64,000 nucleotides of DNA from Strigamia acuminata (taxonomy: Eukaryota > Arthropoda > Chilopoda > Geophilomorpha > Linotaeniidae), in assembly GCA_949358305.1 (NCBI GenBank), contig OX442322.1, forward strand, positions 8,618,001 to 8,682,000, in the 5' to 3' direction. Below the pieces are notes generated by a model. That model searched no databases, was not told where the DNA came from, and was given only the letters and a program-made list of their open reading frames with translations. The stretch's first letter is position 1. Every line of letters starts with the position of its first letter. The translations under genes and the position numbers were made by a program. Below, piece by piece: positions 44,634 through 56,540 of the stretch.

Positions 44634-45313
44634 AGCTTAAGTTTTGGCTAAATGCTAAATGAATTTCGTGTAGTTTGTGAAGTGGGAGTGGTGAATTACC
44701 TGATTTAAGCTGTCTTTCTTAAGGTAATCTTGTATCTTTTCTTTGATTCTTTGGAGTTTGACTGCTTGGATTCGTCCAAAGAGTCGCTGCTGTTAGTTCC
44801 TAAGTTAGTTCATTTATTTGAAACACTTTGTCTTAATTTATTACGGTTTTGTGCCTTTTGTAATGATTTTATACTCGAAACTGTGTATTTTCTTGTATAC
44901 GCTTTATCATTTTGTCACTAGAGGGACAATTCGCCTCTTGCGAGCGATTGTTGCCACTCGTTGCTAAGAGCCGCTGCTCTAATTGTTGTAGGTTGCGCAG
45001 CAACTACACTGACTTGTTATATAGTTTTTTCTAGTCCTAAGTTTGTTAATTTTCTCCTCTCTTTTCATGTAATGTTTTGATAGATTTTAACTTTACAATA
45101 AATTCGTTTTTGTGTGCTAACTTGAGCACAATAGTATTGAATTATCCCAACATGTTCAGCAGCTCACTTTACAGGTTTCACATCAAGGTTTTTCCTGTAA
45201 TGGACTTTCTTCTTTGGGATTCTTCACAAGTTCTGGTAAATAGGGTTATTTATTTTAACCATTTTCTAATGTCTTCTAGAGTGCAACACGGTCTTCAAGC
45301 ACTGCTAGAAGCA
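44634..45313 (+). repeat. LARD-4 5' LTR, right fragment (680 bp)
   Basis: Continues the LTR interrupted at 38787 and ends GCTAGAAGCA (AAGCA here, against AAACA in LARD-1, -2 and -3). AATAAA at 45097-45102 with a T/G-rich follower marks the probable poly(A) signal position. Confidence 0.95.
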
Positions 45314-46003
45314 AAGTTGGTGCCGTTGACCACGATGTCGGCCGAATTTCGAGATGAAAAGGCAAGTCCGCCATATTCGAATGCCGCCGTGCAGATGGTC
45401 ATCAAGCGAGTTTCGAGTGTGCTCAAACACTCTCAGGCGCATCGTGTGCGAGTACGTCAGGTGCTTAGGCAGCGAGTGGTCGTCAAATGCAACGGAGACA
45501 AGCGATTTGCGCCACAGCATGAGGTGGTGACCGCCTCGTTGCGAGAGGCCAGCGCCGCGTGTATTGCTGACAAGCGGGACGAGAATCGCCGCACAGGATG
45601 GCGAAATTTGTCTCGGGAGCTTCCAGTGGGTCGTGTGCGAGTCTGTGGGTCGCCGTCGCCGTCTATGCAGTTCGTACCTGAGCGCCGTCAGTCAAGTTGG
45701 CGATCATCGAGTCTGCCGTTTCCAGTGGCCACTCCGGGATCAATTGACGATCTTTCACCGAGCAGAAAGAAGCAGCGCCACTTGTGCAACATGATAGGAC
45801 TGCCCAATGCGCTCACCGGTCGAACAGTTTTGCCGCCGAGTCAAGATTGGTCTCGTCTTGTCGTCAGTCAGGTGTTGGCGTGTCACGTGTCCAGACGGAT
45901 CCGCCAAGCTGCAACGCAACTTGCGAGCTTCGGATGTTCAAGCGACAGTTACGCCGCCTGTAGTCCAGTTAAACACAACGCAATGTACAAGAGTCGGCAA
46001 TGA
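45200..46003 (+). CDS. Unrecognised leader ORF, LARD-4 version
   Basis: 267 codons from the ATG 12 codons before the intron donor (MDFLLWDSSQVL, as in LARD-3). After the LTR the sequence is unlike the other LARD leaders (rich in V, R and S), yet the same frame stays open and reaches the shared ending PVKHNAMY, extended by four residues. The spliced alternative stops after about 37 codons. No family is recognised. Confidence 0.3.
   Translation: MDFLLWDSSQVLVNRVIYFNHFLMSSRVQHGLQALLEAKLVPLTTMSAEFRDEKASPPYSNAAVQMVIKRVSSVLKHSQAHRVRVRQVLRQRVVVKCNGDKRFAPQHEVVTASLREASAACIADKRDENRRTGWRNLSRELPVGRVRVCGSPSPSMQFVPERRQSSWRSSSLPFPVATPGSIDDLSPSRKKQRHLCNMIGLPNALTGRTVLPPSQDWSRLVVSQVLACHVSRRIRQAATQLASFGCSSDSYAACSPVKHNAMYKSRQ
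45236..45279 (+). other. Candidate 44-nt GT-AG mini-intron
   Basis: Donor TTCTG|GTAAATAGG, acceptor TAATGTCTTCTAG|AG; same length and phase as the other LARDs. Confidence 0.55.
45318..45336 (+). other. Primer-binding site of LARD-4
   Basis: TGGTGCCGTTGACCACGAT, 4 nt after the LTR end, without the TTTTGC insertion of LARD-1 to -3. Confidence 0.7.
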
Positions 46004-47758
46004 AGATTTCGTTTTTTGTCGATCATTTTCGTTTTTATCGAATATTTTCTCGCTTTTATTGTTAATTTTAAGGTTTTTGGGGGAAATTGTGGTCGTTTTG
46101 GGGTTTTAAGGGGCGTTAGGTTTTTACAGTGGATAAGGGTCGTTTTTAGCTCATTTTCTCTAGTTTTCCTCGCATGTTCGCGCCTTGTGGCGATAGTCTA
46201 TTATGTAGAGCTGTCGGCGAAGTCCCTTTAGATTCCCTGTAACAGTTGTTGTCTTTTTTCTTACGATTTACTGTGATCTTGTTTCACGTTTCCCTTTTGA
46301 GATAAAATAAGGTGGCTGGTATAATTTTGCTGGCGTTTTCTATTTGGGTCTAGTTAGAGTTTGCATCTTTGATAGTTTATACTTAACCCGTGTATATTTA
46401 TTAGCTTTACTCGATTTGCTCACGTTTGGTGAGATTTTCAGTCCGATTCATGCTTAATATAGTTAGTTCTCTTCAAGTTTTGATTGTCAGGTCCCTTGTA
46501 GACGAGTTCGCCAGTATGTTCTGCCGCTAGCCTTATATTCGTTTGGCTTTTTCGTTTAGTTCGTTTAGCAGTTGTTAATCGAATTTCTCCTTTACCGTTA
46601 AAAAGGGGATTTCGTGTTGAGATGGGAAATCTGTCCCATGGCTCTTGTGGCCGGAGTTGCGATGCACGAGTCATACCTCGTGATCTGCTCTCTCCTTTTT
46701 TTTCATGATGTTGCGTCTTATTGCAGAGTCCCGCCTTCTATAAGGGGCTCTATCTGTTTTTGCCTTTGTCTGTTTCAAGAAGGTCCGGGTTCACAGCTCG
46801 GGGTCCTTTCAGTTGGGGGTTTCCGCTAGTCATTGGTGATCGGACGCTGGTGTTATGAGGCCAGTCCGGGACCAGCGAGGCGGTCGAAGCCCGCCGTTCT
46901 CGGTTTTAGTTTTGTGTGCCGCTCGAGTTTCCTCGTGAGCTCTGGTGTTGGTCATCTCTCCGCTCCGGGAGAGGGCACACCCGTTTGTATTCGTGTGTTT
47001 GTAGAACGTTTCTTGTTTTTAGAACGAGATTCGTTCTCTTGCTGCTCGTGTTTTGCAGGGAAAGCACTGGCCCGCGAGGTCAGTCGGTTCTTACCTGTCC
47101 GTCAATCTCTGTTAGTTTAGGTTGTTACACAACTTGTTTGCAAGTGGGTTTGGATTTAGAAAGGCGTGTGACTTCTGTCGGTGCTGGAAGTTTAGAGCAG
47201 CCGATCCGCACCGCCCACTGGACAAGTCCAGTTTTTGTTGTTGACCGCTGCACCCAGTGTCTACCGCTGGTGATGTTACGTTCTGCATTTTCGCTAGCTT
47301 ATTCGTTTAGGAAATAGCTTGCTTGCTATTTTATGGTTGTGGCTAGCTGGCGTGGCGGTAGGGTATAGGTACTTGTTTTGGATGGTCGTTCTTGCTGTGC
47401 ACAGCAAGGACTGCCATTCGATGTGTTTCAGAGGGCAGGTTTGCACTGCCATACTCTGTTAGATGTCGTGTCCGAGACAAAGTCCCTGCGCCTCTTGGCG
47501 GCCCCTATTTCTACGTTTGCTTCCCACGACTGAGTAGTTGTTGTTAGTCTTTCATCCCTAGCTCTGCAGTGAGGCAGACATGCACTAGGCAGGGAGCCCA
47601 CTCTAGGATGGGTCGAAGGACGTGTGTGTGCGGCCTTCTTGGCGCCGGCACTCGGCAACACGTTTTAGCCATTGGACGACACTTGCTTTCAGTAGAGTGG
47701 CGATTTCCGGAAGTCGGCTTGCTGATCGAAGATGTCGTCAATGGGTGTGTGAGCGAGT
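46004..47758 (+). other. LARD-4 internal region, left part
   Basis: Diverged from the other LARDs up to about 46900, then recognisably the same with deletions. It keeps the CTCTCC (loop gctccg), GAACGA, AAATAGC and 18-bp palindrome hairpins. No coding sequence is supported. It is cut by BEL-C after GAGCGAGT; gagt (47755-47758) is the duplicated target. Confidence 0.6.
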
Positions 47759-49218
47759 TGTTGCTAGCAACAAATGGAGTTGTCAAAACGTTTACCGGCT
47801 AGGAAGAAAATCTATACATGTGGCAATTTCCTGGAAATACAGACAAAACGTTTTTAATAATATTCTTGTGTGTTTGAGTTCGAATTTGTCAATTATCTGA
47901 ATATTTCCCCGTATAAAAGCGTTTGCCATGTGAATTAATTATCTGAAATGTCAAAATATTGCTTTGTAAGTTTTTGTTGTCACTTATTAACGTTTTGTGC
48001 AAATTTTACCTGTTTCTTGAGTGTTATCTATTTCCAGTTCATTAGTGTAAGCAGTCCGACAAGCTGGATGCATCTCGCTCAATTCAAATGTGGACTGGAA
48101 GAGATCTAACTGTTATTATTAATGTTTAAATGCATTCAGTGCATTTTATCAGTTTATTAGCAATTTTCCTACCTTGTTTAATGTCCTGTGTGTCTATTGT
48201 GCGCATGTGAGTTCAACACCGCTCGTTTCAGGTGTGAAAACGTCCAAAATGCGTGCAAATGATCGCCTCCCATGCGTGTCCGCCTCTGGACAGCTGGTAG
48301 AAATGTTCCAGGTCCTGTCACGGATTAAAAACCACTTATATTAGTTGTTTGTATGCCTATTAATTAATTTGTTACCTTAAAATGCCTCTCACTTGTCCTG
48401 GAAGGTTAATTGGATTGCTTTTGTGCTCATATGAGCAATCTCTCTCTCCTTGTCCGCCATTGCTGTGGGCGTGGCTTAAGTGTCTCTGTAAAGATGTATT
48501 TAAAATTACCTTTTTGTGGGTTTTATGAGGTATTTGTGAGTAATTGAGCATTTGTGTAATTAGCAATGTAATAGTATTAAGTTTTATTGCATGATGATAA
48601 TGCTTTCTGATGTAAATACTGCACTCACTGTAGAGCTGTAATTTGATTGGTAGAAAACCTCTGTATTTATTCTTTTTCTTGTGTTTCATGAATATTTACT
48701 TGGATTTAATGCATTTCTAATGGGTTCTTGAATATAGCATCTAAAGATTGATTGTAAAACTGATTTATTACATTTAATGTAGGTTTTCAGTTGTTAGGCT
48801 TAAGCAAATGTACTTGATGCCCTGTACGGTAGTCTATTTGTATCAGATGGTTTATTTCCTCCCTTTTTTAGGGACCTAAGGCTTCCTTACTTTCAAGTGC
48901 ATATGTCCTTATACAATGCTTATGTGATTGCACTTGTTATAGTTTATTGTTTTAAGTGTAACTGCTTTGTTTCTGCTCTCGCGCTGCATTGTATCTGTGT
49001 TATTCATGTTTTCAATGATATTAAACGATGTTTATTTTTACTCCCGTGGATTTTAACAGAATGAGTGAGGAGTAAAAACTCCTTGTTTCCTCCAAAGTAC
49101 CTGCTGTTCTGGATGCCTGACAGATGGACATTGAATCTTCAAAGCCACTATACAAAATCAGCGGTCAAAAAGAAGGTCCTTTGTTTCTTAATTGGCCCAG
49201 CCCAGGCCAGTTGCAACA
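47759..49218 (+). repeat. BEL-C 5' LTR (1460 bp)
   Basis: Starts with the perfect palindrome TGTTGCTAGCAACA and ends CCAGTTGCAACA. AT-rich, with no coding content seen. No difference from the 3' copy was noticed. Confidence 0.95.
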
Positions 49219-49222
49219 TTTT

Positions 49223-49241
49223 TGGTCCCAGTGACCAGGAT
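49223..49241 (+). other. Primer-binding site of BEL-C
   Basis: TGGTCCCAGTGACCAGGAT, 4 nt after the LTR end. Confidence 0.7.
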
Positions 49242-50283
49242 ACTTCGTGTCATCGCGAATTCGAGTCTGTGCCAGGTTTATTGTGTGATTTATGATTTGC
49301 TCTCATTTCAAGTGTCAAGCACCAGTGCTTTTTGTATGCGTGTCGTCCGTGCGCCGTTGTACGCCTGTATTTCCGGTCAGTTGCGGTCACGTATCTTGTG
49401 AAAGTGCCAAAAGGTGTGTTTCAAGTGCATCAGGTGTGTCCAGCTGCTTAGCGCCGTCTGTCTTCAAGTGCGCACTTGAGTTTGTGCCAAGTGACAGTGA
49501 GCCGTGCAGTGAATTCGCCTGTTTGGAGCAAATCGTCCTTTTCCCGTTTTGTGTCGTCGTGACAGTGGATCTCCTTCGAGTGGACAACGTCCTCAGTGTG
49601 GAGTTCAAGCCGCAGCGCACCACTGGTCGCGGACGTTCCTGGCTGTCAACTAGTCGTCAATCATCACACAACGCAATGCGATGTCCATCTGAAACAAAGA
49701 TTTATATTTATAATTTTGTCTCAAATAAATTAAATATAATCTTCTTAAGTATATGTCCAGCATTCAGTCAGGTCTTTGGGGGAAAACAAATCGTTTATTT
49801 AGCAAAGTCTTATTCAAGTGATCAGTTTTGGTCTAATAAGAAAAGATTTTCGAAAATAATTCAGTTTGGAGTTGTTTGTTTGCAATTTGGTTGTTAAATC
49901 TACAATTGAATCTGGGCAAATACTCAAGTTCGCTCGCCATTACTGCATTAGGCAGAGAGCAATTGTCGCTTAAATACGCCAGAGTGCAATTCCGTACAGA
50001 TAAGCGTATCGAAATTTATTGTGACTCGAGGGTTTTGGGGGTCTTTGTCATCTCCAAAATCAATAGTTAGCTCACATAAATTAAGCGCTGTCGCATCGAT
50101 CCTTGAACGTGGGATTTCGAGGTCGAAATTCGAGTGTGTAAGTCAAATCCGTCCTTTTTGTTTGTTGGTGTCTCTGCTTTGCCCTTAGTGTGTCGTCCGT
50201 TGGGTTGGGATCCAACTGGAAAAGGAGATTTTATTTTTACACAAAGAATCAATTCCTGTTGTCAAAGTTTACTTATCTGAAAA
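49242..50283 (+). other. BEL-C leader with possible small ORF and intron
   Basis: About 1 kb before gag. A 201-codon ATG frame at 49292-49897 has no recognised domain; its SSHNAM segment falls on the 12-mer CACAACGCAATG (49667-49678), shared in the same frame with the LARD leader ORFs. A plausible splice acceptor, CTGCTTTGCCCTTAG|TG, lies near 50188. A TGA sits directly before the gag ATG context, so gag translation must start at 50284. Confidence 0.4.
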
Positions 50284-52959
50284 ATGTCACTTCCAGTAAC
50301 CACTCCAGTCGCGCCGCCGTCCGCAGATCAGATAGAAGAATGGGAAATCTTATGGAAATCGAAGATAGGGAACATAGAAGACTTGTTGGGAACGTCAACA
50401 AACATGCAGGATTTTGGGGAGTTGGATGCCATTTCCCAATCAATTCAGGAGCAACACGCTACATTGATAGATGATCTCACCGTTCTCCAACCGCACCTGG
50501 CAAGAGAGAAATATCTGGATTTCATCGTTCGTTTGGACAAGATTGGATCGAAGGTCAACCACTTGAAGAAGCGAGTGGAAGTCGCCCGGACCAGTTCAAC
50601 CTCCTTGGGAGCTAGTGCCATTGCTTCACAGACGTTCAACACCGGATTCACATCGGTGTCGTCAAAGAAGCATAACTTACGCCTACCCAAGATTGAGATC
50701 ACCAAATATGATGGAAGCCCACTGAAGTTCCAGTCATATATAGACATGTTCGATGCTGCTGTCGACAAGAACGATGAATTGTCGGACATCGAGAAACTAC
50801 AATACTTGAAGTCAACCTGTACCGGAGATGCGGAAAAGGTCGTTGGATCTTTTCCACTAACCAAAGACTCTTACTCTCTTGCATTGGCAGAGCTAAGAAG
50901 TCGTTATGGATCTGAAATTAATCAGAAGAATGCGTTGGTAAAGTCGATACGCGAACTCAAGGCGGTACACGAGATGTATCCAGTCCTGCCGGTCAAGCAA
51001 TTGTTGACATCGATTTCATCCTCGTTAAAAACGCTCGATAAACTACATGTACCTATCCGAACAGCTGGTCTTTTCCTCGTGCCTGACCTTCTGGAAAAGT
51101 TTCCACCTGACATAGCGAAACGTTACCACCGCACCAACCAGGGTCGCATGGACAACGTACTAAAGTTTGTGGACTTTGTTGCGGAAGAACTGCGGATTGC
51201 TGAGCTCGCTGAAGAAACGGTTCTGAAAGCAAAAGCATCTAAGAAAAAACAAGAAAAATCAGAAAAGTCACCGAAAGAGTCGGATTTTGCGCGAAAAGGC
51301 ACCATGTCAACCTGTTTCACCTCACAGTCAGGGAAGGACAAACCTAAACCATCCGGTCCAATGGGGTCGGGAAAAATCGTCTGCGTTTTTTGTGACGGAT
51401 CACATTATAATGCGAAATGCGACGCTTCTCTTACTGTTGCGGAACGAACAGAAATCGCTAAACAAAAGCGCTTATGCTTTAATTGCCTCCGCAGAAATCA
51501 TTCGGCGAAAGACTGCTTGGTAAGCTTCAGTTGCAGGAAATGTGGGGGTCGACATCACACGATAATCTGCTCCAAAGGTGAAGAGAAACCTGCTGAAAAG
51601 AAAGAAGAAATTCCCACCCAATCCAGTGTCTCTGCAAATGTATCTTTAGCAGTTGCATCGAGTATTCAGTTGATGGTATTTTCAGCTCAATTAATCCGAA
51701 AAAACAAGGAGCCAGTTATCGTCCGAGGTCTTCTTGACCCCGGGAGTCACCGGTCGTACGTATCTACCAAATTGGTCGAATGCCTTCGGATGACAAAGAA
51801 GGGATCCGTAGCATACATGATGAAGCGATTGGATGATGAACATGCGGTTCCCGCTAATTACGACGTAATTCCAGTAGAGCTACAGTCACGTCACGGAAAT
51901 CAAAAGCTTACATTTGATGCGTTAAAAGCTAAAGCGTTGCCCACAGTCAGTGGACTGACAAACGCCGAAACTATCAAGAAAATATTGGCGTTTGGATTGG
52001 AATTAGCTGAACCGCATCCGTCAGTCACGGATGAAATTGACTTCCTAATAGGAGGTGACAACTTTTGGAAAGTTGCTCTCTGTGGAAGAAAACGAATTAG
52101 CAAAACATTTGGTTTGTCTCGCACGATATTTGGTTGGATTGCCAATGGTTCGATTGGAAACACAAACCACGATTTGGATGAATATTCGGATACTAGCGCA
52201 GCTGTATCGTGTCTCTCGGTAGAACAAGGCCAAATTATCCGGAACAAATCAAAAAATCCGGTCCTAATCGCAACTCAAGCATCGGAAGTCGTCCATCGCA
52301 AGAAGTTGAGTCAAATTTCAGATGAAAAGTCAAGTTGTTTCTGCACAGTCAACTCAAACCTTCCCAAATCATCAAAGACCATGCTTTCTCGAAAGGAAGG
52401 ATCTGGAAATGCAGTCAAGAGCTGGCTACTTGGTTCTTTCGGCCGGGAAAATATTCCTCGTTACCGTGTGGAGAAGAGTTGGACTCGGAATTGGAGTGTA
52501 AGGTTATCCCACCCGGACTTTTTAAATTTCTGGGGCTCGATTCGAAGTAATCTAGAGGAAATTCAATCGATTAAAGGCCCAATGTTCTTGGGAAAAAAGG
52601 AAAAGCTTCTCGAGTTGCTGAAAATAGACAAAAAACCTTTACTATTCAGAAATACAAGAGACGTTTTGAGTCAAACTATTATCAAACAAGATCGAAATGT
52701 TGGCGCAGAAATCGAATTGGTAAAGGAAGCAGATGCACGTCGTCCTAAGTATCGATATAGATCGCCTTGCACAAAGATGAAGTCGTTTGTAGGCAAAAAT
52801 CAGAAATTTTCTTTCACTCATCAAGACTATGGTTTCTATTCAAAAGATCCACTGAAACAGAAACAGATGATAAATACACTGGTCAAGTTAAGCTTGGTCG
52901 CTGTTGGTAAAAGAATACCTGAATGGATTTCAAACCTATTACGTCAAAGAATTACATAG
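50284..52959 (+). CDS. gag-pro: BEL/Pao Gag-protease polyprotein lacking RT/IN (891 aa)
   Basis: A Gag domain (DUF1759-like, about 130-290; compare LPKIE...YDGSPLKFQSY with BEL-A1), three zinc knuckles (about 367-379, 398-411 and 417-429) and a DUF1758-like aspartic protease with DPGSHRS at about 485. After about residue 640 similarity to BEL-A1 is lost and the last 250 residues are unrecognised. A short GPMFL in the tail faintly recalls the RNase H-integrase linker of BEL Pol, which would suggest internal deletion of RT and RNase H; this is weak. The frame ends 33 nt before the 3' LTR, where a BEL gag-pol would end. The usual length is about 1700-1900 aa, so half is missing. The start ATG (AAAATGTC) follows an in-frame TGA. 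Confidence 0.9.
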   Translation: MSLPVTTPVAPPSADQIEEWEILWKSKIGNIEDLLGTSTNMQDFGELDAISQSIQEQHATLIDDLTVLQPHLAREKYLDFIVRLDKIGSKVNHLKKRVEVARTSSTSLGASAIASQTFNTGFTSVSSKKHNLRLPKIEITKYDGSPLKFQSYIDMFDAAVDKNDELSDIEKLQYLKSTCTGDAEKVVGSFPLTKDSYSLALAELRSRYGSEINQKNALVKSIRELKAVHEMYPVLPVKQLLTSISSSLKTLDKLHVPIRTAGLFLVPDLLEKFPPDIAKRYHRTNQGRMDNVLKFVDFVAEELRIAELAEETVLKAKASKKKQEKSEKSPKESDFARKGTMSTCFTSQSGKDKPKPSGPMGSGKIVCVFCDGSHYNAKCDASLTVAERTEIAKQKRLCFNCLRRNHSAKDCLVSFSCRKCGGRHHTIICSKGEEKPAEKKEEIPTQSSVSANVSLAVASSIQLMVFSAQLIRKNKEPVIVRGLLDPGSHRSYVSTKLVECLRMTKKGSVAYMMKRLDDEHAVPANYDVIPVELQSRHGNQKLTFDALKAKALPTVSGLTNAETIKKILAFGLELAEPHPSVTDEIDFLIGGDNFWKVALCGRKRISKTFGLSRTIFGWIANGSIGNTNHDLDEYSDTSAAVSCLSVEQGQIIRNKSKNPVLIATQASEVVHRKKLSQISDEKSSCFCTVNSNLPKSSKTMLSRKEGSGNAVKSWLLGSFGRENIPRYRVEKSWTRNWSVRLSHPDFLNFWGSIRSNLEEIQSIKGPMFLGKKEKLLELLKIDKKPLLFRNTRDVLSQTIIKQDRNVGAEIELVKEADARRPKYRYRSPCTKMKSFVGKNQKFSFTHQDYGFYSKDPLKQKQMINTLVKLSLVAVGKRIPEWISNLLRQRIT

Positions 52960-52965
52960 GATGTC

Positions 52966-52992
52966 GGTTTCTTTCTTTCGGCCGGCAATCTT
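52966..52992 (+). other. Pyrimidine tract + GGCCGGCAA before BEL-C 3' LTR
   Basis: TTTCTTTCTTTC then GGCCGGCAATCTT, abutting TGTTGC. The motif is shared with the LARDs although the elements are otherwise different. Confidence 0.75.
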
Positions 52993-54452
52993 TGTTGCTA
53001 GCAACAAATGGAGTTGTCAAAACGTTTACCGGCTAGGAAGAAAATCTATACATGTGGCAATTTCCTGGAAATACAGACAAAACGTTTTTAATAATATTCT
53101 TGTGTGTTTGAGTTCGAATTTGTCAATTATCTGAATATTTCCCCGTATAAAAGCGTTTGCCATGTGAATTAATTATCTGAAATGTCAAAATATTGCTTTG
53201 TAAGTTTTTGTTGTCACTTATTAACGTTTTGTGCAAATTTTACCTGTTTCTTGAGTGTTATCTATTTCCAGTTCATTAGTGTAAGCAGTCCGACAAGCTG
53301 GATGCATCTCGCTCAATTCAAATGTGGACTGGAAGAGATCTAACTGTTATTATTAATGTTTAAATGCATTCAGTGCATTTTATCAGTTTATTAGCAATTT
53401 TCCTACCTTGTTTAATGTCCTGTGTGTCTATTGTGCGCATGTGAGTTCAACACCGCTCGTTTCAGGTGTGAAAACGTCCAAAATGCGTGCAAATGATCGC
53501 CTCCCATGCGTGTCCGCCTCTGGACAGCTGGTAGAAATGTTCCAGGTCCTGTCACGGATTAAAAACCACTTATATTAGTTGTTTGTATGCCTATTAATTA
53601 ATTTGTTACCTTAAAATGCCTCTCACTTGTCCTGGAAGGTTAATTGGATTGCTTTTGTGCTCATATGAGCAATCTCTCTCTCCTTGTCCGCCATTGCTGT
53701 GGGCGTGGCTTAAGTGTCTCTGTAAAGATGTATTTAAAATTACCTTTTTGTGGGTTTTATGAGGTATTTGTGAGTAATTGAGCATTTGTGTAATTAGCAA
53801 TGTAATAGTATTAAGTTTTATTGCATGATGATAATGCTTTCTGATGTAAATACTGCACTCACTGTAGAGCTGTAATTTGATTGGTAGAAAACCTCTGTAT
53901 TTATTCTTTTTCTTGTGTTTCATGAATATTTACTTGGATTTAATGCATTTCTAATGGGTTCTTGAATATAGCATCTAAAGATTGATTGTAAAACTGATTT
54001 ATTACATTTAATGTAGGTTTTCAGTTGTTAGGCTTAAGCAAATGTACTTGATGCCCTGTACGGTAGTCTATTTGTATCAGATGGTTTATTTCCTCCCTTT
54101 TTTAGGGACCTAAGGCTTCCTTACTTTCAAGTGCATATGTCCTTATACAATGCTTATGTGATTGCACTTGTTATAGTTTATTGTTTTAAGTGTAACTGCT
54201 TTGTTTCTGCTCTCGCGCTGCATTGTATCTGTGTTATTCATGTTTTCAATGATATTAAACGATGTTTATTTTTACTCCCGTGGATTTTAACAGAATGAGT
54301 GAGGAGTAAAAACTCCTTGTTTCCTCCAAAGTACCTGCTGTTCTGGATGCCTGACAGATGGACATTGAATCTTCAAAGCCACTATACAAAATCAGCGGTC
54401 AAAAAGAAGGTCCTTTGTTTCTTAATTGGCCCAGCCCAGGCCAGTTGCAACA
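52993..54452 (+). repeat. BEL-C 3' LTR (1460 bp)
   Basis: Same length as the LTR at 47759 and identical as far as compared; followed by gagt and resumption of LARD-4. Confidence 0.95.
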
Positions 54453-54456
54453 GAGT

Positions 54457-56507
54457 CAATTCTCGACTTGCAGTTGCTTACCGGTTCCAGGAATGCGGTT
54501 GGCAACTGGCAAGCCCTTGTGCTCATATCTACGTGTGACGCCCCTCGCAATCAGGGACGTCAAGCAACCCTCCCTCTTCTCTCGTTTCTCGGTTCAATCA
54601 TATTGGTTCTGACTCGGGGTGGGCCAAGCGTTCATACGGTAGCCTCCTTATTGGAGCATGGGGTTTCAGCTAGATCTAGTTTTTATTTCCCCTTCGGTTA
54701 AAGAAGTTTCAGTCTTCGTGGTAGTCTGCTCACAACAGGCTACACGGTGGCCCGGGTGCGGACGCGATGTCCATCGGGTACCTCTTTGTTCAAGGCGCAT
54801 TTGTAAAGCGCAGCTCGGCTGAAGGAAAGCCACCGGTTTTAATTTCTTTTCAACAACGTGATTAGTTTTCGTGCAGGAAGTGTAGCTTCGCTTCATTTGG
54901 TTGCAGTTGCACTGCTTCCAACGTTTTTCCGTATCGTTTGACACCTGTTGATCTTCAAAAAGAAGCAGGTCCCTTTCCTTTCTTTTCTTGTGGGGAGGAA
55001 ATGGATTGATTATTTGGGTACGGACTTTTTCCCTCTTCGAAAAAAAAAAGCAGAAAGTTTAGTGTTTTGGAATTCCTGCTGGTTTTCACAGTTCCAGTTT
55101 GTTAGTTTCCTTTGTGAGGCCATACTTGGCCAATAGCTTTAGTAATAATATTGACGTTTTTGCCGGTATTTATTTGCACGGAACGTGCTCGTTTTTTTTT
55201 AGATAATTGAACCGTTTCTTCTCTTGTTAGTTAGATAAAGTTGTGGTCGATGGGTCAGCGTGCGCGTGTTTCCTTGTCGCTGTGGACAAGAAATCGCAGT
55301 TGGCTTGCTCAGTCACCTGACTAAGTCTTTTCCTTTTTTCGTTATTCTTTGCTCTTAGCGGTTTCGTGGGTTCATGTCGAGTCAGGGTGCGGTCAACGCC
55401 TTTGCGTGGCAGTTGCTGCGAATGGTTCGCATTGCCTGAGCTTCATGCCTTCTTGTTCTCTTTTTCCTCCTTCTGGCGTGATCATGTTAGCTAGGTGGTC
55501 ATGGCTTTGGGTAAGTTGTTAGTTGGTCACTCTTTGCGAAAGAGTGGTGCCTAGGTCTTGACGGCGTTTTCTAGTTCTTCGTACGAATGCTGGGTGGTTG
55601 TCAGACGATAGGTTTGGGTCAACGCATTCATTCCCTTAGTTTGCATTTTTCTTGTTTTCTAGAAAAAGGTCGTCTTTAATAGTTTAATAAGTTTGAGTTC
55701 GCGACTCGTGTTTTCGTGCGGGCGGAGGTTTCCGTGGTACGTGGCCACTTGAGCGCGGGCTCGAGGTCAACGAGGCGGTGAAGCCTGCCGTTTATCAAGT
55801 TAGTTTTCTTTCACGTTCCCAGTTTCTTCTGGTCTTCATGTATGTCATGTTCCTTGCGAGGCCATGCTCGGTCAAGAGTTTTTGTGACAGTTTTCCTTCC
55901 TCGACGACGTTTAGTTCTCGGTTCTGAGACTTTGAACCTCGGTGTGTGGTCAGGCAAGTGTTATTGACCAGCACCCCTTCCTCTTTGACGAGGATTCTCG
56001 TTTTCCTGCTTCTAGTTTCCATTAGTTTAAGCGTCTGTCTACGAGTTGACAGACTGAGCTTTCGGACAAGCTCCCGCAATGTTCTCACGTCGTTTTAGTT
56101 AGAAAACCCGTTCAGTCGGATTTTCTAAAAGTTTTCTGCGTGTGCGCCACGTGTTTATTGGCGACGCCGTAGCCCCTTAGTGTCTGGACTAGGTCATCGT
56201 GGCATGACCCTTCTCTTTCTTCTCTCGTGTTCTAAGTTTCTTTTAGTCTTTATTGGTTGTTGATAAGGAAGTGCGCCGCAACGCAACTTCTCTTTTCTTT
56301 CGTCTCTCCGGTGTTTTATGGGCCGCGATCCGACTTTGACGCCCATGACTCTAGGAAGCGCCTAGAGGTCCCGGATGTTTAGGTACCAGCTTGTTGCCTT
56401 CGTGTTTATGGTTTTGCCTTCGCGACTTTCACAAAGTCGAGTTTGGTTAGGTACTTTTTCTTCCTGTGCTTTTGGTTTTGATGGGGAATTCCTTCAACGG
56501 TTTTCTG
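54457..56507 (+). other. LARD-4 internal region, right part
   Basis: Resumes after BEL-C and follows LARD-3, including the extra segment of about 154 bp (about 56249-56390) missing from LARD-1, -2 and -5. It keeps the CACTCTTTgcgAAAGAGTG and GTCTGTC/GACAGAC stems. No coding sequence is supported. Confidence 0.6.
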
Positions 56508-56540
56508 CCTTGCCTTCCCTTCTTCTTTGGCCGGCAACGC
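56508..56540 (+). other. Pyrimidine tract + GGCCGGCAA before LARD-4 3' LTR
   Basis: CCTTGCCTTCCCTTCTTC then TTTGGCCGGCAACGC, abutting the LTR. Confidence 0.75.

Larger units (their letters stand above)
47759..54452 (+). mobile_element. BEL-C, gag-protease-only BEL/Pao element
   Basis: A 6694-bp element with two 1460-bp LTRs, a gagt duplication (47755-47758, 54453-54456), a primer-binding site and a single large ORF. The internal region is only 3774 bp and lacks RT, RNase H and integrase, so it needs these in trans. Intact ends and a clean duplication show that it moved in this reduced form or was reduced just before. It inserted into LARD-4 after LARD-4 had settled in the satellite. Confidence 0.93.
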
